From assembly GCA_025846845.1 (NCBI GenBank), contig JAOYTL010000009.1, forward strand, positions 1 through 64,000: 64,000 bases of DNA. The letters run 5' to 3'. The position numbers were made by a program, and so were the translations under genes. Under the pieces are notes generated by a model, which did no database searches, was not told the origin of the DNA, and worked only from the letters and a program-made list of their open reading frames with translations. Source of the DNA: Alloboseaceae bacterium BT-24-1. GTDB lineage: Bacteria; Pseudomonadota; Alphaproteobacteria; Rhizobiales; Beijerinckiaceae. Numbering within the stretch: the first letter of the stretch is position 1; each line of letters begins with the position of its first letter. Below, in pieces: positions 27,792 through 37,369 of this stretch.

Positions 27792-28352
27792 ATGTCCGAT
27801 ACCGCTCTCATCGTCATCGATGTGCAGGAATCCTTTCGGCACCGCGACTATTGGGACGAGCAGGCCGTGCCGGCCTTCATCGAACGCCAACAGGCGCTGA
27901 TCGATGGCGCGAAGGCTGCCGGTATTCCTGTCATTCAGGTTTTTCATGTCGCCGATAGCGGCTTTTTTTCGGAAGCCTCCAGGTTCGTCACAACGCTGAC
28001 GCCGCTCAGGATCGCGCCCGACGCCGTTTTCAGGAAGCGCCGCCATAGCGCCCTGGTGGGATCGGGTCTCGACGTCTGGCTGGTCGGTAACGGTATCCGA
28101 CGTGTCATCATCTCCGGCATCCGCACCGAACAGTGCTGCGAGACCACAACGCGCCACGCCTCCGATCTGGGCTATGCGGTCGACTATGTGGGTGAAGCGA
28201 CACTGACCTTCCCGATGACGGATGCGTCCGGTCGCGCCTGGAGTGCAGCCGAAATTCGCGCCCGCACCGAACTGGTCCTCGCCGGTCGTTTCGCCCGAAT
28301 CGCAACGGTGGAAGTAGCGCTTGCGGGCCCCGCGGAGAAGATCGCTGCATGA
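27792..28352 (+). CDS. isochorismatase-like cysteine hydrolase
   Basis: A 186-residue cysteine hydrolase of the isochorismatase/nicotinamidase fold, which cleaves amide or vinyl-ether bonds. The catalytic Asp lies in LIVIDVQESF, a basic residue in RKRRHSAL, and the nucleophile Cys in GIRTEQCCETTTRHA. ATG 27792 follows AGGAGG at five bases. It overlaps the next gene, a GlxA-type regulator, by four bases (ATGA), so the regulator probably controls this hydrolase. The substrate is not known. Confidence 0.88.
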   Translation: MSDTALIVIDVQESFRHRDYWDEQAVPAFIERQQALIDGAKAAGIPVIQVFHVADSGFFSEASRFVTTLTPLRIAPDAVFRKRRHSALVGSGLDVWLVGNGIRRVIISGIRTEQCCETTTRHASDLGYAVDYVGEATLTFPMTDASGRAWSAAEIRARTELVLAGRFARIATVEVALAGPAEKIAA

Positions 28353-29368
28353 AGGCGTATGCGCAGCAGCCGGTCGAGATCCCTGTTGTGGTGGTTGTGC
28401 CGCCGCGCGTGCTGCTGCTCGACATAGCGGGGCCCGTCGAGGTGCTGCGCAAGGCCAATCTCGAACAGGACAAGGTGTGTTTCACGATCGCCTATGTCGG
28501 CCCCTCGCCCGAGACCGGCAGTTCCATCGGATTGAGCGTCGCAGGCGTCCAGCCTCTGCCGGAGGGCCTCCCGGACCATGCGCTCGTGATTATGCCGGGT
28601 AGCGCCGAGATACCGCTCGGCCCGCCTCGTCCGGACTGGGAGCGGGATGCGCCCCAGGAGGCCGCCATCGTCGCCTGGCTGAAGCAGGTGATCAGACCGG
28701 GCATTCGCCTGGCGTCGATTTGTTCCGGCGCGCTCATTGCAGCGCGTGCCGGGCTCCTCGACGGTTACGAGTGCACCACGCATCATGCCTGCACCGCCGA
28801 GCTTGCCGAGTTCGCTCCGGCGGCGCGCATTCGGGAAAACCGGCTCTATGTCGAGGATGGAGAGCGGCTGACAAGCGCGGGCATCACCACCGGCACCGAT
28901 CTGATGCTCCATATCGTGGCTCAGATAAGCGGGCATGCAGTGGCGCTGGCCGTCGCCCGCTACCTTGTCGTCTATCTTCGCCGCGGCGGAGCCGATCCAC
29001 AGCTTTCTCCGTGGCTGGAGGGGCGTAACCACATTCACCCTATGATTCACCGCGTGCAGGATGCGGTCACGGCCGATCCCGCGGCCGATTGGTCGGTCGA
29101 ACGTTTGGCGGATGCCGCGGCCGCGAGCCCACGTAATCTCTCTCGCCTCTTCAACCTGCATTCCGGCATGAGCGTCACCGATTATGTCAACCGTATGCGG
29201 GTAGCGCTCGCGCATGATCTGCTGGCGGGCTCCCGGCTCGACATGGAGACAGTCGCCGAGAGGAGCGGCTTTGCCTCTTCCCGGCAGTTGCGCCGCGTCT
29301 GGAGTCGCCTTCATGAGGTCCCGCCAAGCAAAATTCGCGGCGGTGCCGTCACATTCGAGCGAGGCTAG
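28349..29368 (+). CDS. GlxA-type AraC regulator with DJ-1/PfpI domain
   Basis: A 339-residue transcription regulator. The N-terminal ~190 residues form a DJ-1/PfpI-like amidase fold (VVVVPPRVLLLDIAGPVEV, ASICSGALIAARAGLLDG) with a cysteine at the nucleophile elbow. The C-terminal ~100 residues are an AraC double helix-turn-helix (WSVERLADAAAASPRNLSRL, METVAERSGFASSRQLRRVW). It is translationally coupled to the upstream cysteine hydrolase, a common arrangement in which the regulator senses the hydrolase substrate. Confidence 0.9.
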   Translation: MKAYAQQPVEIPVVVVVPPRVLLLDIAGPVEVLRKANLEQDKVCFTIAYVGPSPETGSSIGLSVAGVQPLPEGLPDHALVIMPGSAEIPLGPPRPDWERDAPQEAAIVAWLKQVIRPGIRLASICSGALIAARAGLLDGYECTTHHACTAELAEFAPAARIRENRLYVEDGERLTSAGITTGTDLMLHIVAQISGHAVALAVARYLVVYLRRGGADPQLSPWLEGRNHIHPMIHRVQDAVTADPAADWSVERLADAAAASPRNLSRLFNLHSGMSVTDYVNRMRVALAHDLLAGSRLDMETVAERSGFASSRQLRRVWSRLHEVPPSKIRGGAVTFERG

Positions 29369-29461
29369 CGGCCGTGCGCGCATTGCAGGGCACGCGGCTC
29401 CACCTTCCCGAATCTGGTTAGGAAGCCAGCCCTCCTCGCTGGCTATGATCCAAATGGCCTT

Positions 29462-30349
29462 CTAAAGCCGGATCACTCCTCGCAGCACGACGATCCCGGC
29501 GCCGGAGAGTTCCGGCTCGGGCGTCAGCCGGATACGCAGAATGCTCCGGCGGCCCATTTTCGTACCTTGCTCGATCGCCAGTTCGTTGTTCCCGAGATTT
29601 CCCGTGGCGGCGAGATAGGCCGCCAGGGGGCCGGCAGCGGTTCCCGTCGCCGCATCCTCCCACAAGCCCACCGTGGGATTGAAGAAGCGGGTATAAGCCG
29701 TATCCGGCGCATCCGCATCGAAGGCGTAGATGTAGCAGCCTTCCGCTGCTGTCGTTTCAAGAACGGCCAGCAGTTTGGCAGCGTCCGGACGCGCCCTGTC
29801 CACTGCCCCGGCATCAAGAACACGCACCATCAGATGGGCTGCCCCGGTATCGGCGGGACGCGGCTTGGGTTCGCGGAGAATGTCCGCATGATCGAGACCG
29901 AGGGCGGCTGCCAGCGGCGCAACATCATCCAGCGGCTCCGACAGGCGCAACGGCGCCTGCCGCATACGGCCATGGACGCGACCGTCGATCGCTTCAAGCT
30001 CGATCCGCAGAACATCCGGGCCGATTTCTTGTTGAAACGTCCGAGCGGTTTCCAGCGAACCGAGATCGCCGTGCTCACCAAGCCAGAGCCAAGCGCCGAG
30101 GGCGTTGTGGCCAGCACCGAACACCTCCGCGCCGCTGGCGGTGAACGAGCGCAGTTTCCAGTCCGCACGCGCACTCCGCATGACGAATGTGGTTTCGGCC
30201 TGATTGAACTCGCCCGCGATCCGACGCATCGCGTCATCACTCAGTTCGTCGGCGCCTTGCACCACTGCGAGCGGATTGCCCGTCAATGGCGCATCGGCGA
30301 AAACATCGATGAGGCCTGCGACCAATTCCACCATTCCTTTGTCCACCAT
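29462..30349 (-). CDS. PhzF-family isomerase/epimerase-like protein
   Basis: A 295-residue protein of the PhzF (diaminopimelate-epimerase-like) fold. The family start GLIDVFADAPLTGNPLAVV, the catalytic glutamate in FNQAETTFV, the ASGAEVFGAGHNALGAW block and the ATGTAAGPLAAYLA motif are present. The reaction is unknown; PhzF itself isomerises a phenazine precursor. It is divergent from the LysR gene at 30448, which suggests control by that regulator. Confidence 0.87.
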   Translation of the reverse strand: MVDKGMVELVAGLIDVFADAPLTGNPLAVVQGADELSDDAMRRIAGEFNQAETTFVMRSARADWKLRSFTASGAEVFGAGHNALGAWLWLGEHGDLGSLETARTFQQEIGPDVLRIELEAIDGRVHGRMRQAPLRLSEPLDDVAPLAAALGLDHADILREPKPRPADTGAAHLMVRVLDAGAVDRARPDAAKLLAVLETTAAEGCYIYAFDADAPDTAYTRFFNPTVGLWEDAATGTAAGPLAAYLAATGNLGNNELAIEQGTKMGRRSILRIRLTPEPELSGAGIVVLRGVIRL

Positions 30350-30363
30350 GAATAAAATTGGCC

Positions 30364-30436
30364 ATTACCCGATTTTGAGAGTTATAAACTTATTCAAATC
30401 TGGGGTAAAAATCGAAATTCTCAGCTTCAAGCTGAG
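30364..30436. promoter_or_regulatory. divergent PhzF/LysR promoter region
   Basis: An inverted repeat with arms TTACCC (30365-30370) and GGGTAA (30403-30408) and related inner sequence GATTTTGA/TCAAATC lies between the two divergent starts, as expected for LysR binding. A perfect 8-bp hairpin CTCAGCTT-C-AAGCTGAG sits just before the LysR ribosome binding site. Confidence 0.5.
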
Positions 30437-30447
30437 GTGGATTCAGC

Positions 30448-31344
30448 ATGAATCGTACACGCCTTCCGTCACTATCCGCACTTCGCGCCTTCGAAGCCGC
30501 CGCACGGCGTGCGAGCTTCACGACGGCAGCCGAAGAGCTTTCGGTCACGCCCACCGCCATTAGCCATCAGATCAAGCAGCTCGAAGCCTATATGGGCTTA
30601 CGCGTTCTGAACCGAACCCCACGGGGCGTGACGCTGACCACGCAGGGCAAGATTCTCTATGAGGCGACAGCCTCCGGTTTCGGCGAGATAGAAAGGGTTG
30701 TCGCGCGATTGCGGGCCGTTACGGCCCCGGCAATCGTCACCCTCTCATCCACATCGGCATTTCTGAGCCACTGGCTGGTGCCCCGGATGGATGCGCTGCG
30801 CCAAACCATTCCGATGATCGATCTACGGCTGCACGCATCGAACGCCGTGGAAGACTTGCGCCCCGGAGGTATCGAAACCGCGATACGCTACGGGCGCGGC
30901 CCCTTCCCTGGCGTGGTCAGCTCATTTCTTTTCGCCGACACGATGACCCCCGTCTGCAGTCCTCGCCTAGGCATATCGAGGCTGGCCGATCTACCGGGCG
31001 CGACATTGATCCATATCGACGGGCGAAGTCACCCGACGCCTGCACCGGATTGGTCGCGTTGGTGCACGCAGGCGGGCGCCACAGGCATGGACGCCGATGC
31101 CGGCCCCCGTTTCCCAGACAGCATGCTGGCCGTCCAGGCAGCCATTGCTGGCCAGGGTGTGGTCATCGTCAGTCGGACATTGGTGGCGGACGCAATTGCC
31201 GCAGGCCTCCTGGAGGCTCCATTCTCCGGTGCGCTTGCTGGCGACGCCTATCATTTCGCCTGCGCCATAGGGCTGGAAACACGGCCCGACATCGTGGCAC
31301 TCAGGGAGTGGTTTCAGCGTTCCCTTTGCCAACATGGTCTTTGA
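30448..31344 (+). CDS. LysR-family regulator (GcvA-like)
   Basis: A 298-residue regulator that starts MNRTRLPSLSALRAFEAAAR with a winged helix ending ISHQIKQLEAYMGLRVLNR, the GcvA/AmpR subgroup pattern. The rest is a periplasmic-binding-like effector domain (LSSTSAFLSHWLVPRM, LRPGGIETAIRYGRG). GAGG lies before the ATG at normal spacing. Transcribed away from the PhzF gene, it most likely controls that gene and itself. Confidence 0.9.
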   Translation: MNRTRLPSLSALRAFEAAARRASFTTAAEELSVTPTAISHQIKQLEAYMGLRVLNRTPRGVTLTTQGKILYEATASGFGEIERVVARLRAVTAPAIVTLSSTSAFLSHWLVPRMDALRQTIPMIDLRLHASNAVEDLRPGGIETAIRYGRGPFPGVVSSFLFADTMTPVCSPRLGISRLADLPGATLIHIDGRSHPTPAPDWSRWCTQAGATGMDADAGPRFPDSMLAVQAAIAGQGVVIVSRTLVADAIAAGLLEAPFSGALAGDAYHFACAIGLETRPDIVALREWFQRSLCQHGL

Positions 31345-32116
31345 TTTGATTATGAAACGGATCCCAACCAAGCCTGAGCGCTCGCGAAGGATTGGCGCTG
31401 CGCTTGGACAGCGGCCATTGGCCTCTGATAGTTTGATCTGACAGCTAATTTGCTCGCGATCGCAAAAGCCTATGGCCAGATGCTCTGCGATCAAGAGCGA
31501 AACGGGCTCATTCTTGAAATTGGCTGCCAAGCTTCACGTTGTCTCTTCGTTGCAACCCTGATTGTCCGAACGACAATGACGCTCAAATTTATGCACCACC
31601 TTGGACTGCTCATTTGAGTCGCTTCAAGCGAAATCCCATCGTCCATTGCGACAGGCAGAGGCGGATATGCCGCCTTACCGGCAATCTTTGAAAGGACGTT
31701 TCATCGACGCTTGGCCTCTCATCAAGAAATATCGGAGCATTGTCTTTGCGATTATTAGACTGATCGTGGGATTTGCTGGAACATATTGCGCCGCGTCAAC
31801 AATGATAAAAGCACAATGATACATTAGTGGGCTACTATATCTTGAGAAACGCTGATGATCGATATCCCGTTCTTTGCAGGAATCATTCTGGCGAACGCGC
31901 CATCCTGTCGCCGCTGCAAATGTTGATGGGCTTAATAGGTCGGGCCTGATCGGCCACGCGCACAACAGACTTCCCACGATCCAAATTCAATGACGTTGCC
32001 TGGTGGTCGGCGATCGAGAGCTCATGCCCGCCAACCCTATGGCCGCGTCTACCCGCCAAACCAAGCCACCGAGCCGCGCCGAAGTGGTCGCTCATCGCCC
32101 GTTCAAGGAGAATCTC
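31345..32116. other. 770-bp stretch with no confident gene
   Basis: One small frame at 31667-31819 (51 codons, one hydrophobic stretch SIVFAIIRLIVGFAGTY) could encode a membrane peptide, but its support is weak. The base composition is lower in GC than the surroundings. Confidence 0.45.
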
Positions 32117-32340
32117 GTGTCTGTACCGCGTTCAAGTTCGAGGCATGTCCCGCATAGACCGGTCGCCCTCACCGCCCTGGCCTCGCTCGCTTCCGCCTGG
32201 CTGCTCGGCATCGTCGTTGGACCGGCCGCAGTTCAGGAGCCGCAGCGCGGCGGCGTCATCCAGTATGGGCATGCCCAGGAGCCACCTTGCCTTTACGGCT
32301 CATGGATCCAGCAATGGTATTTGCAGCGGCAGTTCGCCTC
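32117..32340 (+). pseudogene. family-5 (peptide/nickel-type) binding protein, N-terminal fragment
   Basis: GTG 32117, preceded by AAGGAG, opens a signal peptide (ALTALASLASAWLLGIVVG). The mature start EPQRGGVIQYGHAQEPPCLY followed by GSWIQQWYLQRQF matches the beginning of solute-binding family 5 proteins. The match stops at about 32340, where unrelated sequence begins. Confidence 0.65.
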
Positions 32341-32351
32341 CGACGAGCCAG

Positions 32352-32450
32352 GGCGAGATCGAATCTATTTGCTTCGCGCTCATCAACCAGGTGTTTCCGG
32401 CTGCCAAAGGCATTCGCTTGCTTGACGTGACGTTGTCGTCTCTTGTGGTG
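32352..32450 (+). pseudogene. possible DNA polymerase IV (DinB) C-terminal fragment
   Basis: The translation INQVFPAAKGIRLLDVTLSS resembles the end of the little-finger domain of DinB, where 'F-P-x-x-K-G-I-R-L-L-G-V-x-L-S' is common. Only about 30 codons remain, so the call is tentative. It sits between the binding-protein fragment and a toxin-antitoxin promoter. Confidence 0.45.
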
Positions 32451-32503
32451 AATGCGAACTTCGGGGCTGGGCAGCTCGACTGGCACTCTAGCACCCAAGC
32501 CGC

Positions 32504-32532
32504 ACAATCTGGACAACTCAGACAATCTGGAC
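32504..32532. repeat. direct repeat before the Xre-RES pair
   Basis: ACAATCTGGAC occurs at 32504-32514 and again at 32522-32532, an 18-base period. It lies 33-61 bases before the antitoxin ATG, where an autoregulatory operator would be expected. Confidence 0.5.
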
Positions 32533-32564
32533 TATATCAACCTCCAACGGGTATGGAGGCCAAC

Positions 32565-33281
32565 ATGGTCGCAACGGTTCGCAAGTCGGACGGTGGAGCA
32601 CAGTTCAACGTGAACAGCGCCGCCGTCGCCGACATTCTCGACGTGCTCGCCCGGCACAATCCCGGAATTTCCAGATCCGTGCTGAAGGGCAAGAGCAAGG
32701 TCGTCGCCGCGCTCACGGCGGCCGCTGTCCGGCTGTCTGACGAGCAGCAGCGCCAGATTCTGGCCCACGAAAACAACCTTGCCGAGGCAATGCAGACCGT
32801 GGTTGCCGGTCTCGCCGGCCGCCCCACTGAAAAGCTGCTTCAGCTCAAGGTCGAAAAGCCCGTCGAGGTCAGTCAGGGAGCCGGCTTGGCCGGCATGATG
32901 GATCTCGACGAAGGCCGCCGGCGTCTTGCTGCCTACGCGACGCCTGTTCGCCTTGAGGACTGGGCGGGGCCGGTTGCCGGACCGGGTGACATCGAAAAGG
33001 CATTCGGCACCAAGCGATCGACCCTGCATGACTGGCAAAGGCGAGGCGCTATCGTTGGGTTGCTCAAGGGCGAGCGCAAGCATGTCTTCCCCCTGGCGCA
33101 GTTCGTCGACGGCCGGCCGGTGGAAGGCATGTCGGACGTCACCAGGATCATCCGCAACCCGAGAGCCGCCTGGCAGTGGCTCATTCAGTCCAAGCCCAGC
33201 ATCGGTGGAACACCGCTCGATCGGCTCAAGGCTGGACATCTGGACGAGGTCATCGACGCGGCCAAACGTGACTTCGGCTGA
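32565..33281 (+). CDS. Xre/MbcA/ParS-type antitoxin
   Basis: A 238-residue protein, longer than the usual 120-170. The C-terminal half has a DNA-binding helix-turn-helix-like segment (EKAFGTKRSTLHDWQRRGAI) and the toxin-binding domain (IIRNPRAAWQWLIQSKPSIG, TPLDRLKAGHLDEVIDAA). The N-terminal ~100 residues (ILDVLARHNPGISRSVLKGK) are extra and unassigned. ATG 32565 follows GGAGG at short spacing; an ATG at 32553 is also in frame. The gene ends two bases before the RES toxin gene, so the two form an operon. Confidence 0.8.
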   Translation: MVATVRKSDGGAQFNVNSAAVADILDVLARHNPGISRSVLKGKSKVVAALTAAAVRLSDEQQRQILAHENNLAEAMQTVVAGLAGRPTEKLLQLKVEKPVEVSQGAGLAGMMDLDEGRRRLAAYATPVRLEDWAGPVAGPGDIEKAFGTKRSTLHDWQRRGAIVGLLKGERKHVFPLAQFVDGRPVEGMSDVTRIIRNPRAAWQWLIQSKPSIGGTPLDRLKAGHLDEVIDAAKRDFG

Positions 33282-33283
33282 TC

Positions 33284-33868
33284 GTGAAGCTTGATCCAAG
33301 GACCGTCGCGGAGCTTGCCCTAGCATTCCGGCCGCAATCCTACCTGCGCGTCATGCCGGCCGCACATGCCGCAACCCCGCTCGGCATGGGTTTTGGTCAT
33401 ACGCGCTTTTCGAGTCCCGATCGGGCGTTTCGGCTGGTCCACATCGCACGTGATCTCGCAACGGCAATCGCGGAGACCATTGTCCGGGACCGCTTCGAGG
33501 GTGCGACGGAACGCGTGCTCGACTACAGCGAGATCGAGGAATGGGCCGTTGCAGAGGTAACTGCGCCATCTCCTCTCCTGGTACTCGACCTACGAACGAC
33601 GGGATTGCTGAGGCTCGGCGTCAGTACTGACGCGGCCCGCGCCAAAGCACATCGAGAAGGACCGCAGCTCAGCAAGGCGGTCTACGACGCCTTCACGGTT
33701 GACGCCCTGCTCTATTCCTCCCGCCTGACCTCGGCCGAGTGCCTCGCGGTCTATGACCGCGCGGTGGACGTCAAACTGGTCTCCTCACCGGCGGTGAATC
33801 TCGTGCGCCACCCGGATCTGGTTCCCGCGCTGAAAACCGTCGGTGTCGCGATCCACAGAACAGCCTGA
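33284..33868 (+). CDS. RES-domain toxin (NAD+ phosphorylase type)
   Basis: A 194-residue RES-family protein. The pattern YLRVMPAAHAATPLGMGFGH, then RFSSPDRAFRLVHIARDLAT and AIAETIVRD matches RES toxins, which deplete NAD+ by phosphorolysis. It is more divergent than the two RES toxins at 53 and 54 kb: the usual GGRFN box is FGHTRFSS. The GTG start at 33284 follows the antitoxin stop by two bases. It converges on the YhaN-type ATPase gene 15 bases away. Confidence 0.8.
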   Translation: MKLDPRTVAELALAFRPQSYLRVMPAAHAATPLGMGFGHTRFSSPDRAFRLVHIARDLATAIAETIVRDRFEGATERVLDYSEIEEWAVAEVTAPSPLLVLDLRTTGLLRLGVSTDAARAKAHREGPQLSKAVYDAFTVDALLYSSRLTSAECLAVYDRAVDVKLVSSPAVNLVRHPDLVPALKTVGVAIHRTA

Positions 33869-33883
33869 GCGAGCTTGCGGAAC

Positions 33884-36800
33884 TCACCCACGCACTTGGA
33901 GCTCATGAATTTTCGCGCCCGGGCAAACCCGTCGTGCGATCTCGCAAAGGTGTGAATGATGCGTGAGGTAGATCACCTGCCCGACCTGCGCCATCCCGCC
34001 GAAGAGCCGGAACGTCTCCTCGGCCCGGAAATCATCGAAGGTCTCCATGATGTCATCAGCGACGAACGGAACGGGCTGCCGAGACGCGACGAATTCATAA
34101 TAACCAGCCACCCGCAGCGCGAGATAAAGCTGGAACCGCGTTCCCTTTGACAGCTCCGCAGCCTCTTTCGAGCCTCCGCCAGCCGAAAGCGCGATCAGGG
34201 TCTCGCCGTCCTTTTCCGGCTGGGCGGCGAGCCCGGTATAGGCGCCACGGCTGATCGTCGCAAAGGCTTGGGAGGCTCTTGCCATCATCGAGCTGCGATG
34301 CCGGTCGCGATAGGCGCGCAGCGCCTGTTCGGCTGCAGCAGCGCCGAGCTTCAGCCTGAGATAGCGGAGTGCACGATCTTCGATGTCGAGCAGCAGCGTG
34401 CGCTTCTCCTCCTCGATCCTTGCCACCGCGCCATCGCCGCCGACGGCCTCGACCCGATCGAGCGCCTTGCTGTGGACTGAAAACATGTCGCGGCTGCGCT
34501 GATCCTGATCATCGAAGCGAGCCTTTAGCTCGACAAGCTCAGCCTCCAGGGCGATGTGATCGGCACGATCGAGGACGGCTTCCGCCTCGTCCATCGTCGG
34601 CAGCCGAAGAGCAGCAAGGATGTCACGCTCGGCAACCTCGACCTGCGCCACCAACTCTGCCCTCTTTTCGATGGCAGACAGCTTGCCGGCAACCTCCGCC
34701 AGGGTCGCGACGCCGAAGAACGCGGTCATTTCCGTCTTGCGGTGATCGTAAACCGCCAAGGTCTCGGCGACCGTACGTTGCCGGGCTCGAGCAGCCTCAA
34801 GGTTTTGGGCCGCGGTCACCCGCCGTGTGCGTTCGGCGTGGGCTTGCTGAAGCTGAGCACTGACCGCCTGCGCCAGATCCAGGATATCGCCCGACGGCAC
34901 AACGATCCCCATCTCACTGGCGAGCGCTTCAGCCTCGTCGCGGAAGGCGGCCAGATCCTTCTCCATCTTGCCGATGCGATCGGCGAGACCGGCCTTTTTC
35001 TCCAGCACCGGGCCGAGTTCGGTGATGGCCGCGAGGATTTCGCGAACGGTCGCGAGCGCCGGTGTCATACCGCCCTCTCCTAGCCAACAGGCCGAGCAGG
35101 CTTTGGTCCATGAGGCGCTCCAGTCCCGGTCGGCCCCCGTGGCCTTTCCGACTTCGCGTTCGCGGCTCATCAGGTCGCGCTGCCGGTCATCCACACTGAC
35201 ACGCAAGGCCTTCAGCTCGACCTCCCGGTCGATCGCCCCCTGCCCCGCGACGAGCAGCGCCTCGAGCCGGGCATCGGCGCCCTGCGGGAGACCGGCCGCA
35301 TCGAGCGCCTTAGCTAGCCTATCTCGCACGGCCAGCGCGTCGGCATCCGCCTCGCGGAGATCGTTCTCCGCCGCACGGACGAGCGCCCTCGCCTCCAAAG
35401 CCTTGTCTCGACGGCCGAGCCAGGCCTCGAACTGAGGGAGCGACATGCTGTCCGACAGCGCCGGGCAGGTCGCAGCTACGGCTGCCGCGATCGCGCGCTG
35501 GAGGCCCTGCATAGCCGATGTCGCGGCATCTCGAAGTTCGCTGGCGCGATGGCCCTCCGCCTTCACGATGGCCAGTGCCTGGCTCGCCTGGTGGAGCTTT
35601 GCGACCTCCGCCATATGACCGAGCCGTCCGCTTGTGACGATGTCATCCCGCCGAAGCGCCGCCTCGAAGCCATCAGCGGAAGCCGTGTCGAGCTTGCCTC
35701 GATGATCCGCCCAGGCCTGCTCCCGGATTGCGCGGATGCTCGCGGCTTCCTGATCAGAGACGAGACCTGAGATCCCACTGAGCGCGTCCAGCTCGGCCGT
35801 CAGCCGGATCTGCTCCGTCGTCAGGCGCTCGACCTCGCCGGCATGCTGATCGGTCCGCTTCTGAGTCTCGGCGATCGCCAGCGTCCAGCGCTGAATCTCC
35901 GCCGCATCGGGAGCAGGCAGGTCGATAAGCTCGTCGCTATCACCGTTCCAGGGCCGCAGTTCGCGCATGCGATCCGCCAACGCTACGCGGGCGGCGTCAC
36001 GGGCCCGTTCGGCCAGTCGACGGCGCGCCGCGTGGTCGTCCGCCCGCGCGGCCGCAACGGTCGCCGCGAGCGATGCCATGCGCGTCTCTCGTCCCTGCGC
36101 GGCTTCCGGATCGCCGCCGGCCTCGCGCAGTCTCGCCTTCGCCTCGTCCAATCGCCGGCCAGCCTCGGATAGCTCATCGGCAGCCGAATTCAGCGCGGCC
36201 TCGATGCCGGAACGCGTTTCGATCAGGGCGCGAAGCGCGCCCACGATGGAGGCTCCCAGAACGAGGCGATCAGGGTCTGTCTCTCCGATCCGCTCGATGC
36301 GACCCAGGATCGTGCCGATCGCGAATTCGGCCTCGCGCAATTGCAGGCGGCGCTCAGGGATATCCTTCTCGGCCGTGACATGGCGGGCACGAAGATCGGT
36401 AAGCCGCTCGACCTTGTCGGCCAGCCGCAGCGCCGTCTCATCGACCACGATCGCGTCGAGTTGTCCTGACAGCTCCGCGATCTCCTCGGTGAGGCCTTGC
36501 GCGCGAATGCCGAGCTCGATCTCGTCCTTCTGCAGCTGCGGCAGCTCGTCGGCCCAGCCGCGCGGAGCGTCAGGAAGGTCGGCCAAGGGCGCGATACGCT
36601 CACGGAGCGCGCGCAGATCCGTCAGGCGCGGCAAGGCGTTCAGATGGCGCTGGATCTCGTCCATGCGCGCCTGAATCCGGCTGCGGCTGACGATGGCCTC
36701 CTCGTACTGGATGGCAGCCCGATCGCGCGCCTCGATGAGCTGCGCATAGTCCGACGCCAGGGTGTCGACCCGCTCCCGCTCTGCTTTGAGTTCCCCGAGC

Positions 36801-37369
36801 CCGGCCTTGAGGTCCGACAGCTCGCCGCTGCGGGCGCGGTACTTATAGAAGCCCTCGGCCTCGGTCTTGAGATCGACGAGACCTTTGCTGAGATCGGCCA
36901 GACCCGCGCTCGCGGAAAACAGGAGTTGGCCGAGATCGCCCTTGCTCGACAGGATGCTTTCGCCGCCTGCCTCCAGCGTCGCATCGTCGAGCGAGAACAT
37001 GGTGCGATAGGATTCGCGATCGATGGCGCCGAGTTCTCCCAGGAGGACGCCTTCAGCAATTGGCTGGTCCCGCACATCGAGCAAGCTGTTCTGTGGCCGC
37101 TTGATCCGGACGAGTTCCTGGGGACCGCCGGCGAGCTCAAAGGTCCCGCCGACCCGCATCGTCGGATAGGGGTGGATGAAGTTGAAGCGGCTGCGCGTCT
37201 CGATCCCGAAAAGGAGATCGAGAAAACCGGCCAGTGCCGTCGATTTTCCCGCCTCGTTGGGTCCGTAGACGATATGCAAGTCGGGCTGGCCTTCCACCCG
37301 CTCGCCAAATTCGATGCGATGATCGGTGAACTTGCCGTAGCGTGTGAGATCAAGGCACTTCAGGCGCAT
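33884..37369 (-). CDS. YhaN-type AAA ATPase (SbcC/Rad50-like)
   Basis: A 1161-residue ATPase with the two-ended SMC/Rad50 design. Walker A is GPNEAGKST (36-44), and a long alanine/glutamate-rich coiled-coil body follows (~190-1000). The C-terminal head has Walker B VPFVADDIMETFDD and the H-loop LTHHSHLCEIA. This is the architecture of YhaN, the SbcC-like partner of YhaO. The ATG overlaps the stop of the YhaO gene by one base (TGATG), so the two subunits are coupled. Likely role: DNA-end processing or defence. A partial duplicate of its 3' end lies at 26632-27035. Confidence 0.88.
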   Translation of the reverse strand: MRLKCLDLTRYGKFTDHRIEFGERVEGQPDLHIVYGPNEAGKSTALAGFLDLLFGIETRSRFNFIHPYPTMRVGGTFELAGGPQELVRIKRPQNSLLDVRDQPIAEGVLLGELGAIDRESYRTMFSLDDATLEAGGESILSSKGDLGQLLFSASAGLADLSKGLVDLKTEAEGFYKYRARSGELSDLKAGLGELKAERERVDTLASDYAQLIEARDRAAIQYEEAIVSRSRIQARMDEIQRHLNALPRLTDLRALRERIAPLADLPDAPRGWADELPQLQKDEIELGIRAQGLTEEIAELSGQLDAIVVDETALRLADKVERLTDLRARHVTAEKDIPERRLQLREAEFAIGTILGRIERIGETDPDRLVLGASIVGALRALIETRSGIEAALNSAADELSEAGRRLDEAKARLREAGGDPEAAQGRETRMASLAATVAAARADDHAARRRLAERARDAARVALADRMRELRPWNGDSDELIDLPAPDAAEIQRWTLAIAETQKRTDQHAGEVERLTTEQIRLTAELDALSGISGLVSDQEAASIRAIREQAWADHRGKLDTASADGFEAALRRDDIVTSGRLGHMAEVAKLHQASQALAIVKAEGHRASELRDAATSAMQGLQRAIAAAVAATCPALSDSMSLPQFEAWLGRRDKALEARALVRAAENDLREADADALAVRDRLAKALDAAGLPQGADARLEALLVAGQGAIDREVELKALRVSVDDRQRDLMSREREVGKATGADRDWSASWTKACSACWLGEGGMTPALATVREILAAITELGPVLEKKAGLADRIGKMEKDLAAFRDEAEALASEMGIVVPSGDILDLAQAVSAQLQQAHAERTRRVTAAQNLEAARARQRTVAETLAVYDHRKTEMTAFFGVATLAEVAGKLSAIEKRAELVAQVEVAERDILAALRLPTMDEAEAVLDRADHIALEAELVELKARFDDQDQRSRDMFSVHSKALDRVEAVGGDGAVARIEEEKRTLLLDIEDRALRYLRLKLGAAAAEQALRAYRDRHRSSMMARASQAFATISRGAYTGLAAQPEKDGETLIALSAGGGSKEAAELSKGTRFQLYLALRVAGYYEFVASRQPVPFVADDIMETFDDFRAEETFRLFGGMAQVGQVIYLTHHSHLCEIARRVCPGAKIHELQVRG

